A stretch of 21,410 nt of DNA from an uncultured Brevundimonas sp. (GCA_946885435.1 CAMPGL010000016.1:1-21410); one strand, 5' to 3'; shown: positions 9,410 through 16,599, counted from the stretch's first letter. Numbers and translations are program-made. Notes: generated from the sequence alone by a model not told the origin.

Positions 9410-10017
9410 TCCTGGTCGAGGCCTGCCTTCAGGCCGCTGCGGATCAGGTCGGCATAGGTTTCGGCGCCCATCTTCGCCATGACCTTGGCCCGATAGATCT
9501 CGACGGTTCGCGGGCTGATATCGAGCTCGCGCGCGATCTCCTTGTTGGACTGGCCGACCAGAAGGGCGCGGAGAACCTGCCGCTCGCGCGCCGAGAGGGT
9601 CGCCTGGCGCCGCTCCAGTTCAGGGTCGGTCGACGACGACACGGCTGTCAGCGCCTGGCCGAGGACCCTCAGAAGGGTCTCGTGCTCGAACGGCTTCTCC
9701 AGAAAGTCGGAGGCCCCCTTCTTCATGGCCTCGACCGCCATGGCCACGTCCGCGTGCCCGGTGATGACGACGATCGGCAGCTTGGGATGGGCGCGCTTCA
9801 GCCGCTCGACCAGTTCGAGGCCGCTGATCTCGGGCATGCGAACATCGGTGATGACGCAGCGCGTATGGCCGTCGACGGCGCCGAGAGCGTCGAGCGGATT
9901 TGCGAACGCGCTGGCCTGATAGCCGGCGGCGTCCAGCAGGAAGGTCAGGGATTCCCTGGCCGCATCGTCATCGTCGACGACGAGGATCATTCCGTCACGG
10001 TTCATCGGCCTGCTCAT
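9406..10017 (-). CDS. fixJ: FixJ-type two-component response regulator
   Basis: 203 residues with an N-terminal receiver domain (acidic cluster DDDD at 15-18, phospho-acceptor Asp58 in TDVRMP, Lys108 in EKPF) and a C-terminal LuxR-type helix-turn-helix (about 141-195, including LSARERQVL and [23 protein letters not shown]). The length and domain order match FixJ, which activates fixK transcription when phosphorylated by FixL. The gene follows fixL with overlap: the fixL stop is at 9995-9997, inside this gene if the start is 10017 or the in-frame ATG at 10005, which has AGG spaced before it. The acceptor residues are intact, so it should be functional. Confidence 0.92.
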   Translation of the reverse strand: MSRPMNRDGMILVVDDDDAARESLTFLLDAAGYQASAFANPLDALGAVDGHTRCVITDVRMPEISGLELVERLKRAHPKLPIVVITGHADVAMAVEAMKKGASDFLEKPFEHETLLRVLGQALTAVSSSTDPELERRQATLSARERQVLRALLVGQSNKEIARELDISPRTVEIYRAKVMAKMGAETYADLIRSGLKAGLDQD

Positions 10018-11464
10018 CGTCGTCCAGAAGCGGAAGCGTCAGTTCGAATCGCGCCCCGCCGTCGGGGAGGTTGCTGGCCTGAATCCGGCCGCCGTGGGAC
10101 TCCACGATGGTGCGGCAGATCGACAGGCCCACGCCCATGCCGTGCGCCTTGGTTGTCACGAAGGGCTGGAAAAGATGGCTCAAGACCTCATCGGGCAGGC
10201 CCGGCCCGGTGTCGGTCACCACGATCCGGACGAAATCGCCCTCGGCCCGCTCCGACCGGATCAGCAACTCGCGGCGCTCGGAAACGGCCATCGCCTCCAT
10301 CGCATTTCGGATGAGGTTCAGCAGCACCTGCTGGATCTGGACCTTGTCGACGAGGACGTCGTCCAGCTTGGGGTCCAGGCGCACCTGCAGGCGCACGCCG
10401 AGCTCCTTGCCGCCCACAAAGGCGAGGGCCACCGCCTCCTCGATCAGCTTCGAGAGGCTTTCAAGCCGCGGTTCGGCCTCGCCCTTGGCGACGAAGTTGC
10501 GGAGCCGGCGGATGATTTCACCGGCCCGATGGGTCTGCTCACTGGTCCGCGCCAGGATGTCCCGCGCCTTCTTGCTGGACAGGCCTTCTGGCTGATCGGC
10601 CATCAGGGTGAGCCCGCTCAGATAGTTGCTGATGGCCGAAAGGGGCTGGTTCAGTTCGTGCGCCAGGGTCGAGCTCATTTCGCCCAGCGCCGTCAGCCGC
10701 GTCACATGGACCAGTTCATCCTGCAGTTCGTGCAGCCGCGCCTCGGTCTGCTGGCGTTCCGACAGGTCTCGGACGAAGCCCGTGAACAGCCGCTCGCCTA
10801 GTCCTTCGACCTCTCCCACGGCCAACTCCATAGGGAAGGTCGAGCCGTCCTTGCGCTCCCCCGATACGACCCGCCCGATACCGATGATGCGGCGTTCCCC
10901 TGTGCGCCGGTAGCGTTCGAGGTAGCCGTCGTGCTGTTCCCGATACGGCGAGGGCATCAGCATGCTGACGTTCCTCTCGAAGACCTCTGCGGTGCTGTAG
11001 CCGAACAGCCGCTCGGCGCCCGGGCTGAACGAGCGGATCAAACCCTGGTCGTCGATCACCACCATGGCGTCCGGCACGCTGTCCAGGATCGATTCAAGAT
11101 GCGCCTCGCGCCTGCGCAGTTCGCGATTCGCGTCAGCGGCCCGACGACTCACCCGCGCCAGACGGTCGCCTGACAATCCCGCGATCAGACCGAGGGCGGC
11201 GAAGATCGCCGAGGCCAGCCAGGGCGGATCGCCTCCGCGGAAGACGAGAAGCCCGGACAGCGTCAATAGGCCGACGAACGTCGACCCCAGGGCGGTGGTC
11301 AGGCCGCCCGACAGGCCCGCCGCATAAACGATCGGCGCCATCGCCAGATAGACCAGGCCGGGACGCGTGCCGTCCTGGGTCAGCCACAGCGCCATCGGCG
11401 CCGCCGCGGCCGGCGCGGCGACGAGACCCCAATTGATCCACCGACGGTCGATCATGACCCCCAT
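9995..11464 (-). CDS. fixL: FixL-type oxygen-sensing histidine kinase (heme PAS)
   Basis: 489 residues: four likely membrane helices within about 10-100, a PAS domain (about 120-240), a HisKA domain with phospho-acceptor His269 in [13 protein letters not shown], and an HATPase_c domain with N-box Asn387, DTGPGLP (418-424) and GMGVGLSI (442-449). The PAS domain carries the FixL heme-pocket pattern: QHDGYLERY with His178 at the place of Bradyrhizobium FixL His200, and [12 protein letters not shown] with Arg198 at the place of Arg220; Ile193 and Ile196 match Ile215 and Ile218 (a constant offset of 22). Oxygen bound to heme should silence the kinase. The in-frame ATG at 11455, with GGGGG before it, is an alternative start. 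Confidence 0.94.
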   Translation of the reverse strand: MGVMIDRRWINWGLVAAPAAAAPMALWLTQDGTRPGLVYLAMAPIVYAAGLSGGLTTALGSTFVGLLTLSGLLVFRGGDPPWLASAIFAALGLIAGLSGDRLARVSRRAADANRELRRREAHLESILDSVPDAMVVIDDQGLIRSFSPGAERLFGYSTAEVFERNVSMLMPSPYREQHDGYLERYRRTGERRIIGIGRVVSGERKDGSTFPMELAVGEVEGLGERLFTGFVRDLSERQQTEARLHELQDELVHVTRLTALGEMSSTLAHELNQPLSAISNYLSGLTLMADQPEGLSSKKARDILARTSEQTHRAGEIIRRLRNFVAKGEAEPRLESLSKLIEEAVALAFVGGKELGVRLQVRLDPKLDDVLVDKVQIQQVLLNLIRNAMEAMAVSERRELLIRSERAEGDFVRIVVTDTGPGLPDEVLSHLFQPFVTTKAHGMGVGLSICRTIVESHGGRIQASNLPDGGARFELTLPLLDDDEQADEP

Positions 11465-11590
11465 TTAGAGCGAAGCTTGCGCCGATCGGGCGCTATGTCT
11501 GTCACCTTACGTACATATCCTTATGGAAGCAGCCCGAATATGAAGGCCGGAGCGGCCGCGATACCCCTTGCTGCGACAGGGGAGGCGGAC
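11465..11590. promoter_or_regulatory. divergent fixL / fixK control region with candidate FixJ site
   Basis: This 126-bp gap separates the divergent starts of fixL and the fixK-type gene. It holds TTACGTAC at 11507-11514, containing the palindrome TACGTA (11508-11513), which resembles the GTACGTAG-like FixJ-phosphate sites described for rhizobial fixK promoters. GAATAT at 11536-11541 could serve as a -10 element, placing the site in the -40 region for fixK. There is no FNR/FixK box here, so autoregulation by FixK is not supported. The site call rests on motif resemblance only. Confidence 0.5.
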
Positions 11591-12229
11591 ATGACCGCTG
11601 CAAATCAAATCGACCCTCCGGTCGCCGCAAATGATCCGCTGGCAACCTTGGGCGAAATTCGAACCGTCCGCGACGGGGTGGAGATTTTCACCCAGGGCGC
11701 GCCCGCCGAATACGTCTATCGCGTGCTCTCCGGCACGGTACGGACCTCGCGTCTGGCCGAGGATGGACGTCGCCAGATTGGCGATTTCCACTTCGCCGGC
11801 GACGTGCTGGGTCTGGACGAAGGCGAAGAGCACGCCTTCTCCGCTGAGGCGCTGAGCGGCTGCGAAATCCTCGTCATCCGCCGCCGCACGCTCGAGACGG
11901 CCGCCGGCGGCGACCTGATGATCTCCGAGGCGCTGCGCCGCGCAGGGTCGGATCGCCTGCGCCGGATGCAGGCGCACCTCATCCAGATCGGTCGCAAGAG
12001 CGCCATCGAGCGGGTTGCGGCGGTCCTGGCCCAGTTCGCCCGCAGGGCCGACCAGGAGATCGTCGACCTGCCCATGAGCCGGCAGGACATCGCCGACTAC
12101 CTCGGCCTCACCATCGAAACCGTGTCCCGGATGATCTCCCAGCTCCAGGCCTCGAAGGTCATCCGCCTCACCACGCTTCGGCAAATGCGCATCTGCGACC
12201 CGCAGGCCCTTCGCCAGCTGGCCGCCTGA
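11591..12229 (+). CDS. fixK: FixK-type transcriptional activator (CRP/FNR superfamily)
   Basis: 212 residues: a cyclic-nucleotide-binding-like beta-roll (about 16-105), a dimer helix (about 112-140) and a winged helix-turn-helix (about 158-205). The recognition helix reads TIETVSRMI, with Glu176, Ser179 and Arg180 in the E-xx-SR arrangement that FNR and FixK use to read TTGA half-sites, which fits the boxes in this window. The N-terminal cysteine cluster of oxygen-labile FNR proteins is absent; only Cys91 and Cys202 are present, so oxygen control must come from FixLJ. I chose ATG 11591 because GGGGAGG precedes it; the frame is open upstream to 11477 but that part lacks family similarity. Confidence 0.92.
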   Translation: MTAANQIDPPVAANDPLATLGEIRTVRDGVEIFTQGAPAEYVYRVLSGTVRTSRLAEDGRRQIGDFHFAGDVLGLDEGEEHAFSAEALSGCEILVIRRRTLETAAGGDLMISEALRRAGSDRLRRMQAHLIQIGRKSAIERVAAVLAQFARRADQEIVDLPMSRQDIADYLGLTIETVSRMISQLQASKVIRLTTLRQMRICDPQALRQLAA

Positions 12230-12246
12230 CCCCGGAGGAGACCGAA

Positions 12247-12348
12247 ATGCCCATCGAATCCCAGATCGTCGTCAGCTTCATCGTCGCGGTCTTCGTGACC
12301 TTCGGCGTCACCCTGGCCTTCGTGTCCGCTTGGTCCCGGAAGGCCTAA
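12247..12348 (+). CDS. 33-residue single-span membrane peptide
   Basis: A short gene starting MPIESQIVVSF and ending SAWSRKA, with a strong ribosome site (GGAGGAG) ahead of ATG 12247. Residues about 7-28 are hydrophobic (Val, Phe, Ala, Leu), followed by a basic end, so a single membrane helix with the C-terminus in the cytoplasm is likely. It begins 17 bases after the fixK-type gene and ends two bases before the cytochrome c start, so it is in the same operon. The size and position recall small subunits of terminal oxidases such as CcoQ or CydX, but there is no oxidase here and I recognise no specific family. The function is unknown. Confidence 0.7.
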   Translation: MPIESQIVVSFIVAVFVTFGVTLAFVSAWSRKA

Positions 12349-12350
12349 GC

Positions 12351-12718
12351 GTGTTCTGGATCGCAGCGCTTCTGCTGTCGCTGATCATCCCCCCCGGACA
12401 GCGGCAGGGCCCCCCGGCCGACCTGCAGGTCTCGCCCATACGAGGCGAGCGGCTGGCCCAGGAGCGCTGCGGGACCTGCCACGCCGTGGGTCCCGAGGGC
12501 GAAAGCCCGTTGCCGTATGCGCCGCCGTTCCGGACGATTCCCGGCCGCTATCCGGTCGAGAACCTCGAGGAGGCCCTCGCGGAAGGGATCATCGTGTCCC
12601 ACGATGCGGTGATGCCGACCTTCGAGCTGGAGCCGGACGAGATCGCGGATATTCTGGCTCACATGCGCACCCTCGAGCCCGTGAGCCGCTGGGGCTTCGG
12701 AAGGAGCCTCGCCCGTGA
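12351..12718 (+). CDS. small c-type cytochrome, copy 1 (3' end uncertain, possible frameshift)
   Basis: The N-terminus FWIAALLLSLIIPP is a short export signal or anchor. It is followed by the heme-binding CGTCH (Cys40, Cys43, His44) and the probable axial Met88 in HDAVMPTF, then a final helix IADILAHMRTLEP: a one-heme class I cytochrome of about 110-120 residues, acting in the periplasm. GTG 12351 has GGAAGG upstream. The frame has no stop near the expected end and continues out of frame through the next gene to 13061, where the extra residues look like a shadow of that gene. A one-base shift after residue 110 would end it at TGA 12716-12718, overlapping the next GTG as at other junctions here. 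The end given is this inferred one. Confidence 0.72.
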
Positions 12719-13302
12719 ACCACGCCGTCATCCTCGCCCAGCCCAAGCCGCGCTCCTTCATCCGGCTGCTGGCGGAGACCTACGTCGAGGCGGTCCGCGA
12801 GCGGGGGCATGGCGCCGACCTCATCGACCTCTATGCAATCGACTTCGACCCGCGCCTTCAGCTGGCGGAGATCCCCGGGGCGGACGGCGCCCGGCCGTCG
12901 CCGGATGTCGAGGCTCAGCGGGAGCGGCTGCGCCATGCCGAGATCTTCGCCTACTTCTATCCGATCTGGTTCGGCGGACCGCCGGCCATCCTCAAAGGCT
13001 ATGTCGAGCGGATATTCACCGCCGGCTTCGGCTATCGCACCATCAAGAACGGCGGCACTGACCCGCTGCTGAAGGGCCGCAAGCTCATCAGCGTGACCTC
13101 GTCGGGCTCGGAGAACACCTGGCTGGTCGAGAGCGGAGGCTGGGAGGCGGTGCGCACCGCCTTCGACAACCGCATCGCCGGCGCCACTGGCCTGGAGGTG
13201 CTCGATCACGTGAACTTCGGTGGGGTGGACGCGGATCTCGATCCGGCGAAGGTCAATGAAGCCGTGGAGAGCGTCCGGCGCGTGGTGCGCGAGTTCTTCT
13301 AG
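12715..13302 (+). CDS. flavodoxin-fold NAD(P)H oxidoreductase, copy 2
   Basis: 195 residues of the NAD(P)H quinone oxidoreductase (Flavodoxin_2) family. The flavin-phosphate segment is ILAQPKPRSF, followed by the family pattern DLYAIDFDPRL, the core FYPIWFGGPPAILKGYVERIF and the flavin-contact stretch FGYRTIKNG. It closely parallels the gene at 18982 (DLYRLNFDPRL, FHPLWFNSAPAMMKGYVDRVF), so the two are paralogues, and each lies near a small cytochrome c. GTG 12715 has a GGAAGGAG ribosome site. It is the last gene of the operon after the fixK-type gene and ends 12 bases from a convergent gene. The electron acceptor is unknown. Confidence 0.9.
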   Translation: MNHAVILAQPKPRSFIRLLAETYVEAVRERGHGADLIDLYAIDFDPRLQLAEIPGADGARPSPDVEAQRERLRHAEIFAYFYPIWFGGPPAILKGYVERIFTAGFGYRTIKNGGTDPLLKGRKLISVTSSGSENTWLVESGGWEAVRTAFDNRIAGATGLEVLDHVNFGGVDADLDPAKVNEAVESVRRVVREFF

Positions 13303-13314
13303 GCGGGTCGCGTC

Positions 13315-13554
13315 TTACCCGCGATTGAACCGGCCCCACAGCGACAGGGCCAGGAACAGGACCAGATCCACCACAGCGGCGGCGATGAACAGCAGCAGGA
13401 CGGCCGCGATCAGCGTCTCCTCCCGCGCCGCCTGACCTCCATGATAGGCCCCCCGCGCCACGATCAGGGTGAAGATGACGGCGATCAGCAGGGGCGGGAT
13501 CGATGCCACGAACATGGCGACCGCCGGCGCCCATGGACCCTGGCGCGGGGGCAT
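13315..13554 (-). CDS. 79-residue membrane protein of unknown function
   Basis: A small protein with two predicted membrane helices (about 12-33, AMFVASIPPLLIAVIFTLIV, and about 48-72, LIAAVLLLFIAAAVVDLVLFLAL) joined by a short polar loop, ending WGRFNRG. The ATG at 13554 lies two bases after the stop of the 125-residue gene upstream, so the pair is co-transcribed. I do not recognise a named family. As the third gene of the operon behind box B it may be produced at low oxygen. A longer upstream reading of this frame would run into the neighbouring gene and was not accepted. Confidence 0.72.
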   Translation of the reverse strand: MPPRQGPWAPAVAMFVASIPPLLIAVIFTLIVARGAYHGGQAAREETLIAAVLLLFIAAAVVDLVLFLALSLWGRFNRG

Positions 13555-13556
13555 CG

Positions 13557-13934
13557 TCAGCCGGGCTCCGCGTCGCGAACGCTGACCACCCGGAAGGGGT
13601 GGAGCTGGCCGTCCGTCATGCGGATCGACACATATTCGCCGGGCTGGAAGCTCTCCTGTTCGAGCCGGTAGCCCGCCTCGTCGAGGCGATCCTCCTCTCC
13701 GAAGTCGAAGACCCAGCGGCCGCCGGACACGTGCGCGAGGGTCCCGACCGCCTCGGTCTCCCCCTCGCGGAACCGGCGGACCCGGCAATGCGACGGATCG
13801 CGCCGCCAGCCGGCGGGATCGAGCCGACCTTGCGCGTCCAGCGGCGCGACGATGTCGTAGCCGAGATCAGGATCGCCCAGAGGCCGGCCCGGCTCGCGGG
13901 CCAGCTCCAGGCGGATGTGCGAATAGGCCGCCAT
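13557..13934 (-). CDS. hypothetical protein, 125 residues
   Basis: A soluble, charged protein without signal peptide or membrane helix. The N-terminus (YSHIRLELAREPGRPLGDP) is followed by GYDIVAPLD, a middle section with SHCRVRRFREGE, and a C-terminal beta-rich part (GEYVSIRMTDGQLHPFRVVSV). I cannot name a family or function. The gene starts five bases after the stop of the ElaB-like gene and ends two bases before the next start, making it the middle gene of a three-gene operon behind the FixK-type box at 14282-14295. Codon use matches its neighbours, supporting real coding. Confidence 0.75.
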   Translation of the reverse strand: MAAYSHIRLELAREPGRPLGDPDLGYDIVAPLDAQGRLDPAGWRRDPSHCRVRRFREGETEAVGTLAHVSGGRWVFDFGEEDRLDEAGYRLEQESFQPGEYVSIRMTDGQLHPFRVVSVRDAEPG

Positions 13935-13939
13935 GCCGC

Positions 13940-14230
13940 TCAGTGCTCTCCGGCGCGTCGCGACAGGGCGAAGCCGATCAGGGCCGCGGCCGACGCGATG
14001 ACGGCGGCCGTGGCGATCGGGTGCGCCTTCACGCCTTCCACCGCATCCTCGCCAACGTCCTGCAGCTCCTCGCCGAGCCGCTTGGCGGCCTTGCGCAGCG
14101 CCTTGGAGGATCGCCGCATGGCCTCGGCCGCCTCGTCGCCCGTCTTGTCGGCGGCCTGGCGCAGATCCTCGGTGATCTCCGACACCAGTTCATGGATGTC
14201 GCGGTTCAGCATCTCAGTCTTCTTGGCCAT
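13940..14230 (-). CDS. ElaB/YqjD-like (DUF883-type) membrane-anchored protein
   Basis: 96 residues: a long amphipathic helical region rich in Lys, Glu and Ala (1-68), then a C-terminal hydrophobic helix (about 70-90, HPIATAAVIASAAALIGFAL) and a basic tail SRRAGEH. This is the layout of the ElaB/YqjD/YgaM group, which in E. coli are inner-membrane proteins linked to stress and stationary-phase ribosome binding. ATG 14230 follows AAGGAG. It is the first gene of an operon with two unknown proteins, and a FixK-type box lies 58 bases upstream. The exact role here is inferred from family only. Confidence 0.83.
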   Translation of the reverse strand: MAKKTEMLNRDIHELVSEITEDLRQAADKTGDEAAEAMRRSSKALRKAAKRLGEELQDVGEDAVEGVKAHPIATAAVIASAAALIGFALSRRAGEH

Positions 14231-14281
14231 GTCTCTGTCTCCTTTGCGCGGGCAGGGTGCGACCTTTCGCGGTCCCGCGGC

Positions 14282-14295
14282 ATGACTTGAATCAA
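14282..14295 (-). promoter_or_regulatory. FixK/FNR-type box B (ElaB-like operon), weaker match
   Basis: ATGACTTGAATCAA keeps TGA and TCA at the correct spacing and a full ATCAA half, but the first half departs from TTGAT at its first and last bases. The centre lies 58.5 bases upstream of the start at 14230, in the short gap after the preceding gene. Confidence 0.6.
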
Positions 14296-14299
14296 GCGT

Positions 14300-14749
14300 T
14301 CAGGCGGCGCTCAGCCGGATTTCGCGCAGGGCCGCCCGGATCTCCTCCGGCGTCGCGGCGCAGCGATCCGCGGCCTGCGAAGCGACCACCTTCCTCGACA
14401 TCGTCTTGGAAAAGGCGGCGCGCAGGCCTCCGAGCGCGCGCGGAGCGGCGATCAGCACGGCCGTGTCGAAGTCGTCATCCCGCATGATCGCCTCGGCTCG
14501 CTCGGCGACCCTGCGGACGAAATCCGCCTCTTCCCGGACCTTCGGCGATTCGCGTCCGGTCGTATGCGAACCCGTGCCGAAGCGGTCGAAGACGCGGCCT
14601 GAATGATGGCTGGCGCGGGGATGCTCGGACGACAGATCTCCCAGCCGATGCGAGATGTCGTTGAGCGGTCCGCCGCGCACCCGTTCCTCGAAAAGTCGAG
14701 CCTGGGCTCCGTCGGCGACGATTACGAGCGCAGATCCTTGCAGGTCCAT
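14300..14749 (-). CDS. host-attachment-family protein (PF10116-like)
   Basis: 149 residues resembling the family named 'protein required for attachment to host cells', which has an eRF1/archaeal Pelota-like fold. Seen are the N-terminal strand ALVIVADGAQARLFEE, the middle RVFDRFGTGSHTTGRESPK, the helix EEADFVRRVAERAE and the late LIAAPRALGGLRAAF. The gene starts seven bases after the stop of the universal stress protein and has GAGGA before its ATG, so they form one operon under box C. The family name comes from one plant-interaction phenotype; here, beside stress proteins, a general stress role is as likely. Confidence 0.85.
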   Translation of the reverse strand: MDLQGSALVIVADGAQARLFEERVRGGPLNDISHRLGDLSSEHPRASHHSGRVFDRFGTGSHTTGRESPKVREEADFVRRVAERAEAIMRDDDFDTAVLIAAPRALGGLRAAFSKTMSRKVVASQAADRCAATPEEIRAALREIRLSAA

Positions 14750-14756
14750 CGGGTCC

Positions 14757-15614
14757 TCAATGTGCGAGCAGCAGCGACGGCCCGTCCGTCGCCTGGAGAA
14801 GGGTTCGGGTCACGCCGCCCAGGACGAATTCCCGGAGACGGGAGTGGCCATAGGCGCCGGCGACCAGCAGGCCCGCATCGCGGGCGGCGCAGGCGTCAAG
14901 GATCGCCTGGCCGGCGTCCTCGCCTTCAAGGCGACTGCAGTCGGCGGCTCCGACGTCGTGAAGCTTCAGATAGGCCGCGAGCGCCTCCATCCCCGGTCGG
15001 GCCGCCGTCTCCTCATCGCCGTGGCTGACGATGTCGACGTCCCAGCTCCCGCCGCAGAGGGGCAGGGCGGCGCGCACGGCGCGGGCCGCTTCGATGCGCC
15101 CGTTCCAGGCGATCAGGGCGCGGCCGATTATGCGTTCGGGCGATCCCCGCACCACCAGCAGCGGCTGGCGCTGGCGCATCAGCACCTCCTCCGCCAGCTG
15201 GACCGCCCGATCGTGCTCCAGCTTGAGCAGATCACCGGACATGACCACCAGGTCGGCCAGGACGCAGGCGCGTTCGATGGCGCTCCACACCAGCCGGTCG
15301 TGTTCGTGAAGAACCATGCGGGGCCCTTCGAGCCCCGGCGCCAGGACGAGGTCCGCCTGCTTGGCGGCCGCCGTGCAGGCCTTCTCGATGCGGGTCTGGG
15401 CTTCCCGGTTGATCTGCTCGGCGGCGTCGAAGGCCGCGGCCGGCACGCCCCCGCCGAACGCCGCCGCGCTGGCGGCCAGTTCCGACGCGATGTCCGGGTT
15501 CACGGGCAGCACATGCGCCACGGCGCCATGCTCGGCAGCCAGCCAGGCCCCGGCCTGGATCGCAGGTCCGTCGCCGCGCCCGAAGGCCAGCACCAGGATC
15601 GATTTGTAGCTCAT
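14757..15614 (-). CDS. universal stress protein, tandem UspA domains
   Basis: 285 residues with two Usp domains (about 1-155 and 165-285). The second carries the nucleotide-binding pattern G-xx-G-x9-G in AGAYGHSRLREFVLGGVT (Gly253, Gly256, Gly266), while the first is degenerate, as is common in tandem Usps. I chose ATG 15614 because CAGGAG lies just ahead and MSYKSILV is the normal Usp beginning; an ATG at 15689 would add 25 unlikely residues and overlap box C. Universal stress proteins of this kind are common members of FixK/FNR and other low-oxygen regulons and help survival in non-growing cells. It is transcribed with the host-attachment-family gene. Confidence 0.9.
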   Translation of the reverse strand: MSYKSILVLAFGRGDGPAIQAGAWLAAEHGAVAHVLPVNPDIASELAASAAAFGGGVPAAAFDAAEQINREAQTRIEKACTAAAKQADLVLAPGLEGPRMVLHEHDRLVWSAIERACVLADLVVMSGDLLKLEHDRAVQLAEEVLMRQRQPLLVVRGSPERIIGRALIAWNGRIEAARAVRAALPLCGGSWDVDIVSHGDEETAARPGMEALAAYLKLHDVGAADCSRLEGEDAGQAILDACAARDAGLLVAGAYGHSRLREFVLGGVTRTLLQATDGPSLLLAH

Positions 15615-15666
15615 GCGCGTCTCCTGCGAACCGGAGCTACACTGAGCGCGCCGCCCAGGGCGCGCC

Positions 15667-15680
15667 TTGACCTCGATCAA
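15667..15680 (-). promoter_or_regulatory. FixK/FNR-type box C (universal stress protein operon)
   Basis: TTGACCTCGATCAA matches the palindrome with one base changed (TTGAC for TTGAT). The centre lies 59.5 bases upstream of the stress-protein start at 15614. A second box (D) faces the divergent dodecin gene 20 bases away. Confidence 0.82.
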
Positions 15681-15700
15681 TCGATCCACGGGGCGGGGCT

Positions 15701-15714
15701 TTGAGGGAGGTCAA
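15701..15714 (+). promoter_or_regulatory. FixK/FNR-type box D (dodecin)
   Basis: TTGAGGGAGGTCAA keeps TTGA and TCAA at the right spacing. The centre lies 77.5 bases upstream of the dodecin start at 15785. With box C it gives the divergent pair one operator each. Confidence 0.75.
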
Positions 15715-15784
15715 GGCCTCGCGCCCGGCGGCGCGTCATCCTGGCCGTCGGCCCAACGCGGCCGAATGGAACGGGAGACCAGCT

Positions 15785-15988
15785 ATGCTGAAGGTTGTCG
15801 AAGTCCTGGCGGAGTCCTCCGTCAGCTGGGAGGACGCGGCCAAGAAGGCGGTCGCGGACGCCGCGCGAACGCTCCGGCAGGTGCGCTCGATCTACATCGA
15901 GAACATGCAGGCCACGGTGAAGAACGGCGCGATCGAAACCTACCGGATCAACGCAAAGATCACCTTCGCCTTGGAGGACGATCGCTGA
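15785..15988 (+). CDS. dodecin (flavin-binding dodecamer protein)
   Basis: 67 residues that match dodecin throughout: KVVEVLAESSVSWEDAAKKAV, the Trp20-region SW motif, ARTLRQVRSIYIENMQATVKNG, and the closing YRINAKITFALED. Dodecins form hollow dodecamers that bind flavins and are thought to store or buffer them. ATG 15785 follows GGGAG. The neighbours include three flavin-type oxidoreductases in the same presumed low-oxygen regulon, so storage of released flavin is a sensible role. A box D operator lies upstream and a strong inverted repeat follows the gene. Confidence 0.93.
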   Translation: MLKVVEVLAESSVSWEDAAKKAVADAARTLRQVRSIYIENMQATVKNGAIETYRINAKITFALEDDR

Positions 15989-15997
15989 TCAGGGCGC

Positions 15998-16023
15998 GGG
16001 CGACCGGCGATCGCCGGTCGCCC
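15998..16023. terminator. perfect inverted repeat between convergent dodecin and hsp20 genes
   Basis: Two 13-base arms (GGGCGACCGGCGA and TCGCCGGTCGCCC) form a perfect 26-bp palindrome, giving a stem of about 11 bp with a GATC loop on either strand. It sits ten bases after dodecin and 20 bases before the end of the hsp20 gene, as expected for a bidirectional terminator. No T-run follows, so termination is inferred from position. Confidence 0.65.
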
Positions 16024-16043
16024 GTCTCCGTGCCCGAGGCGGC

Positions 16044-16538
16044 TCAGGCCACCGTGACCTCGATCTTGCGGCTGTCGCCGTTGTCCGGCTTGGGCGCGGT
16101 GATCCGGAGCAGGCCGTCCTTCATCTCGGCCTTGAGCTGAGCGGCGTCGACACCGCGCGGCAGGGGGATCGACCGGGCGAAGGCGCCGAAGCGGCGCTCG
16201 ACGAAACGGTAGTCCTTGCCTTCGCGTTTCTGCTCGGCGCGCTTCTCGCCGGCCAGGGTCAGGACGTCGTCCTCGAAGGTCACCTTGATGTCCTTTTTGG
16301 TCAGGCCGGGAAGCTCGGCGGTGATTTCGATCCCGTCCTTGGTCTCCGCATAGTCGACGTTCGGGACCGGCGCGAACATGTCGAGCCGGTCCAGGCCGCG
16401 GCCGAAGTCGGCGACCGCCCGGTCGATCTCGCGCTGGAGGGGTGCGAAGAACTGCACCGTCTGATGCGACAGGCTGCGGAAGGACGACGGCTCGGCCGCC
16501 GGCTGGGGCGCGGCGCCGGAAGAGGTCTGGGCGGACAT
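16044..16538 (-). CDS. small heat shock protein, Hsp20/alpha-crystallin family
   Basis: 164 residues with an N-terminal arm (1-57), an alpha-crystallin domain (about 58-150: VDYAETKDGIEITAELPGL, VLTLAGEKR, RRFGAFARSIPLPRGV, AEMKDGLLRITAPK) and a short tail with the I-x-V motif (KIEVTVA). It is an ATP-independent holdase that keeps unfolding proteins soluble. ATG 16538 has AGGGAG upstream. The FixK-type box at 16600-16613 lies 68 bases ahead, so expression at low oxygen is likely; no heat-shock promoter is evident to me. It ends convergent with dodecin. Confidence 0.94.
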   Translation of the reverse strand: MSAQTSSGAAPQPAAEPSSFRSLSHQTVQFFAPLQREIDRAVADFGRGLDRLDMFAPVPNVDYAETKDGIEITAELPGLTKKDIKVTFEDDVLTLAGEKRAEQKREGKDYRFVERRFGAFARSIPLPRGVDAAQLKAEMKDGLLRITAPKPDNGDSRKIEVTVA

Positions 16539-16599
16539 GGCGATCTCCCTGATGGGCGTTGAAGATACGCCAGAATGCGCCGGCCCTCCTCGATGGGCC

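Noticed and set aside
11028..11046. GATCAA inside fixL as a further FixK box
   Set aside because: There is no matching TTGA half at the required spacing, and it lies within coding sequence.
12330..13061. A 243-residue cytochrome c fusion protein
   Set aside because: Residues after the cytochrome domain are only the second frame of the oxidoreductase gene and look like shadow sequence. A frameshift is the simpler explanation.
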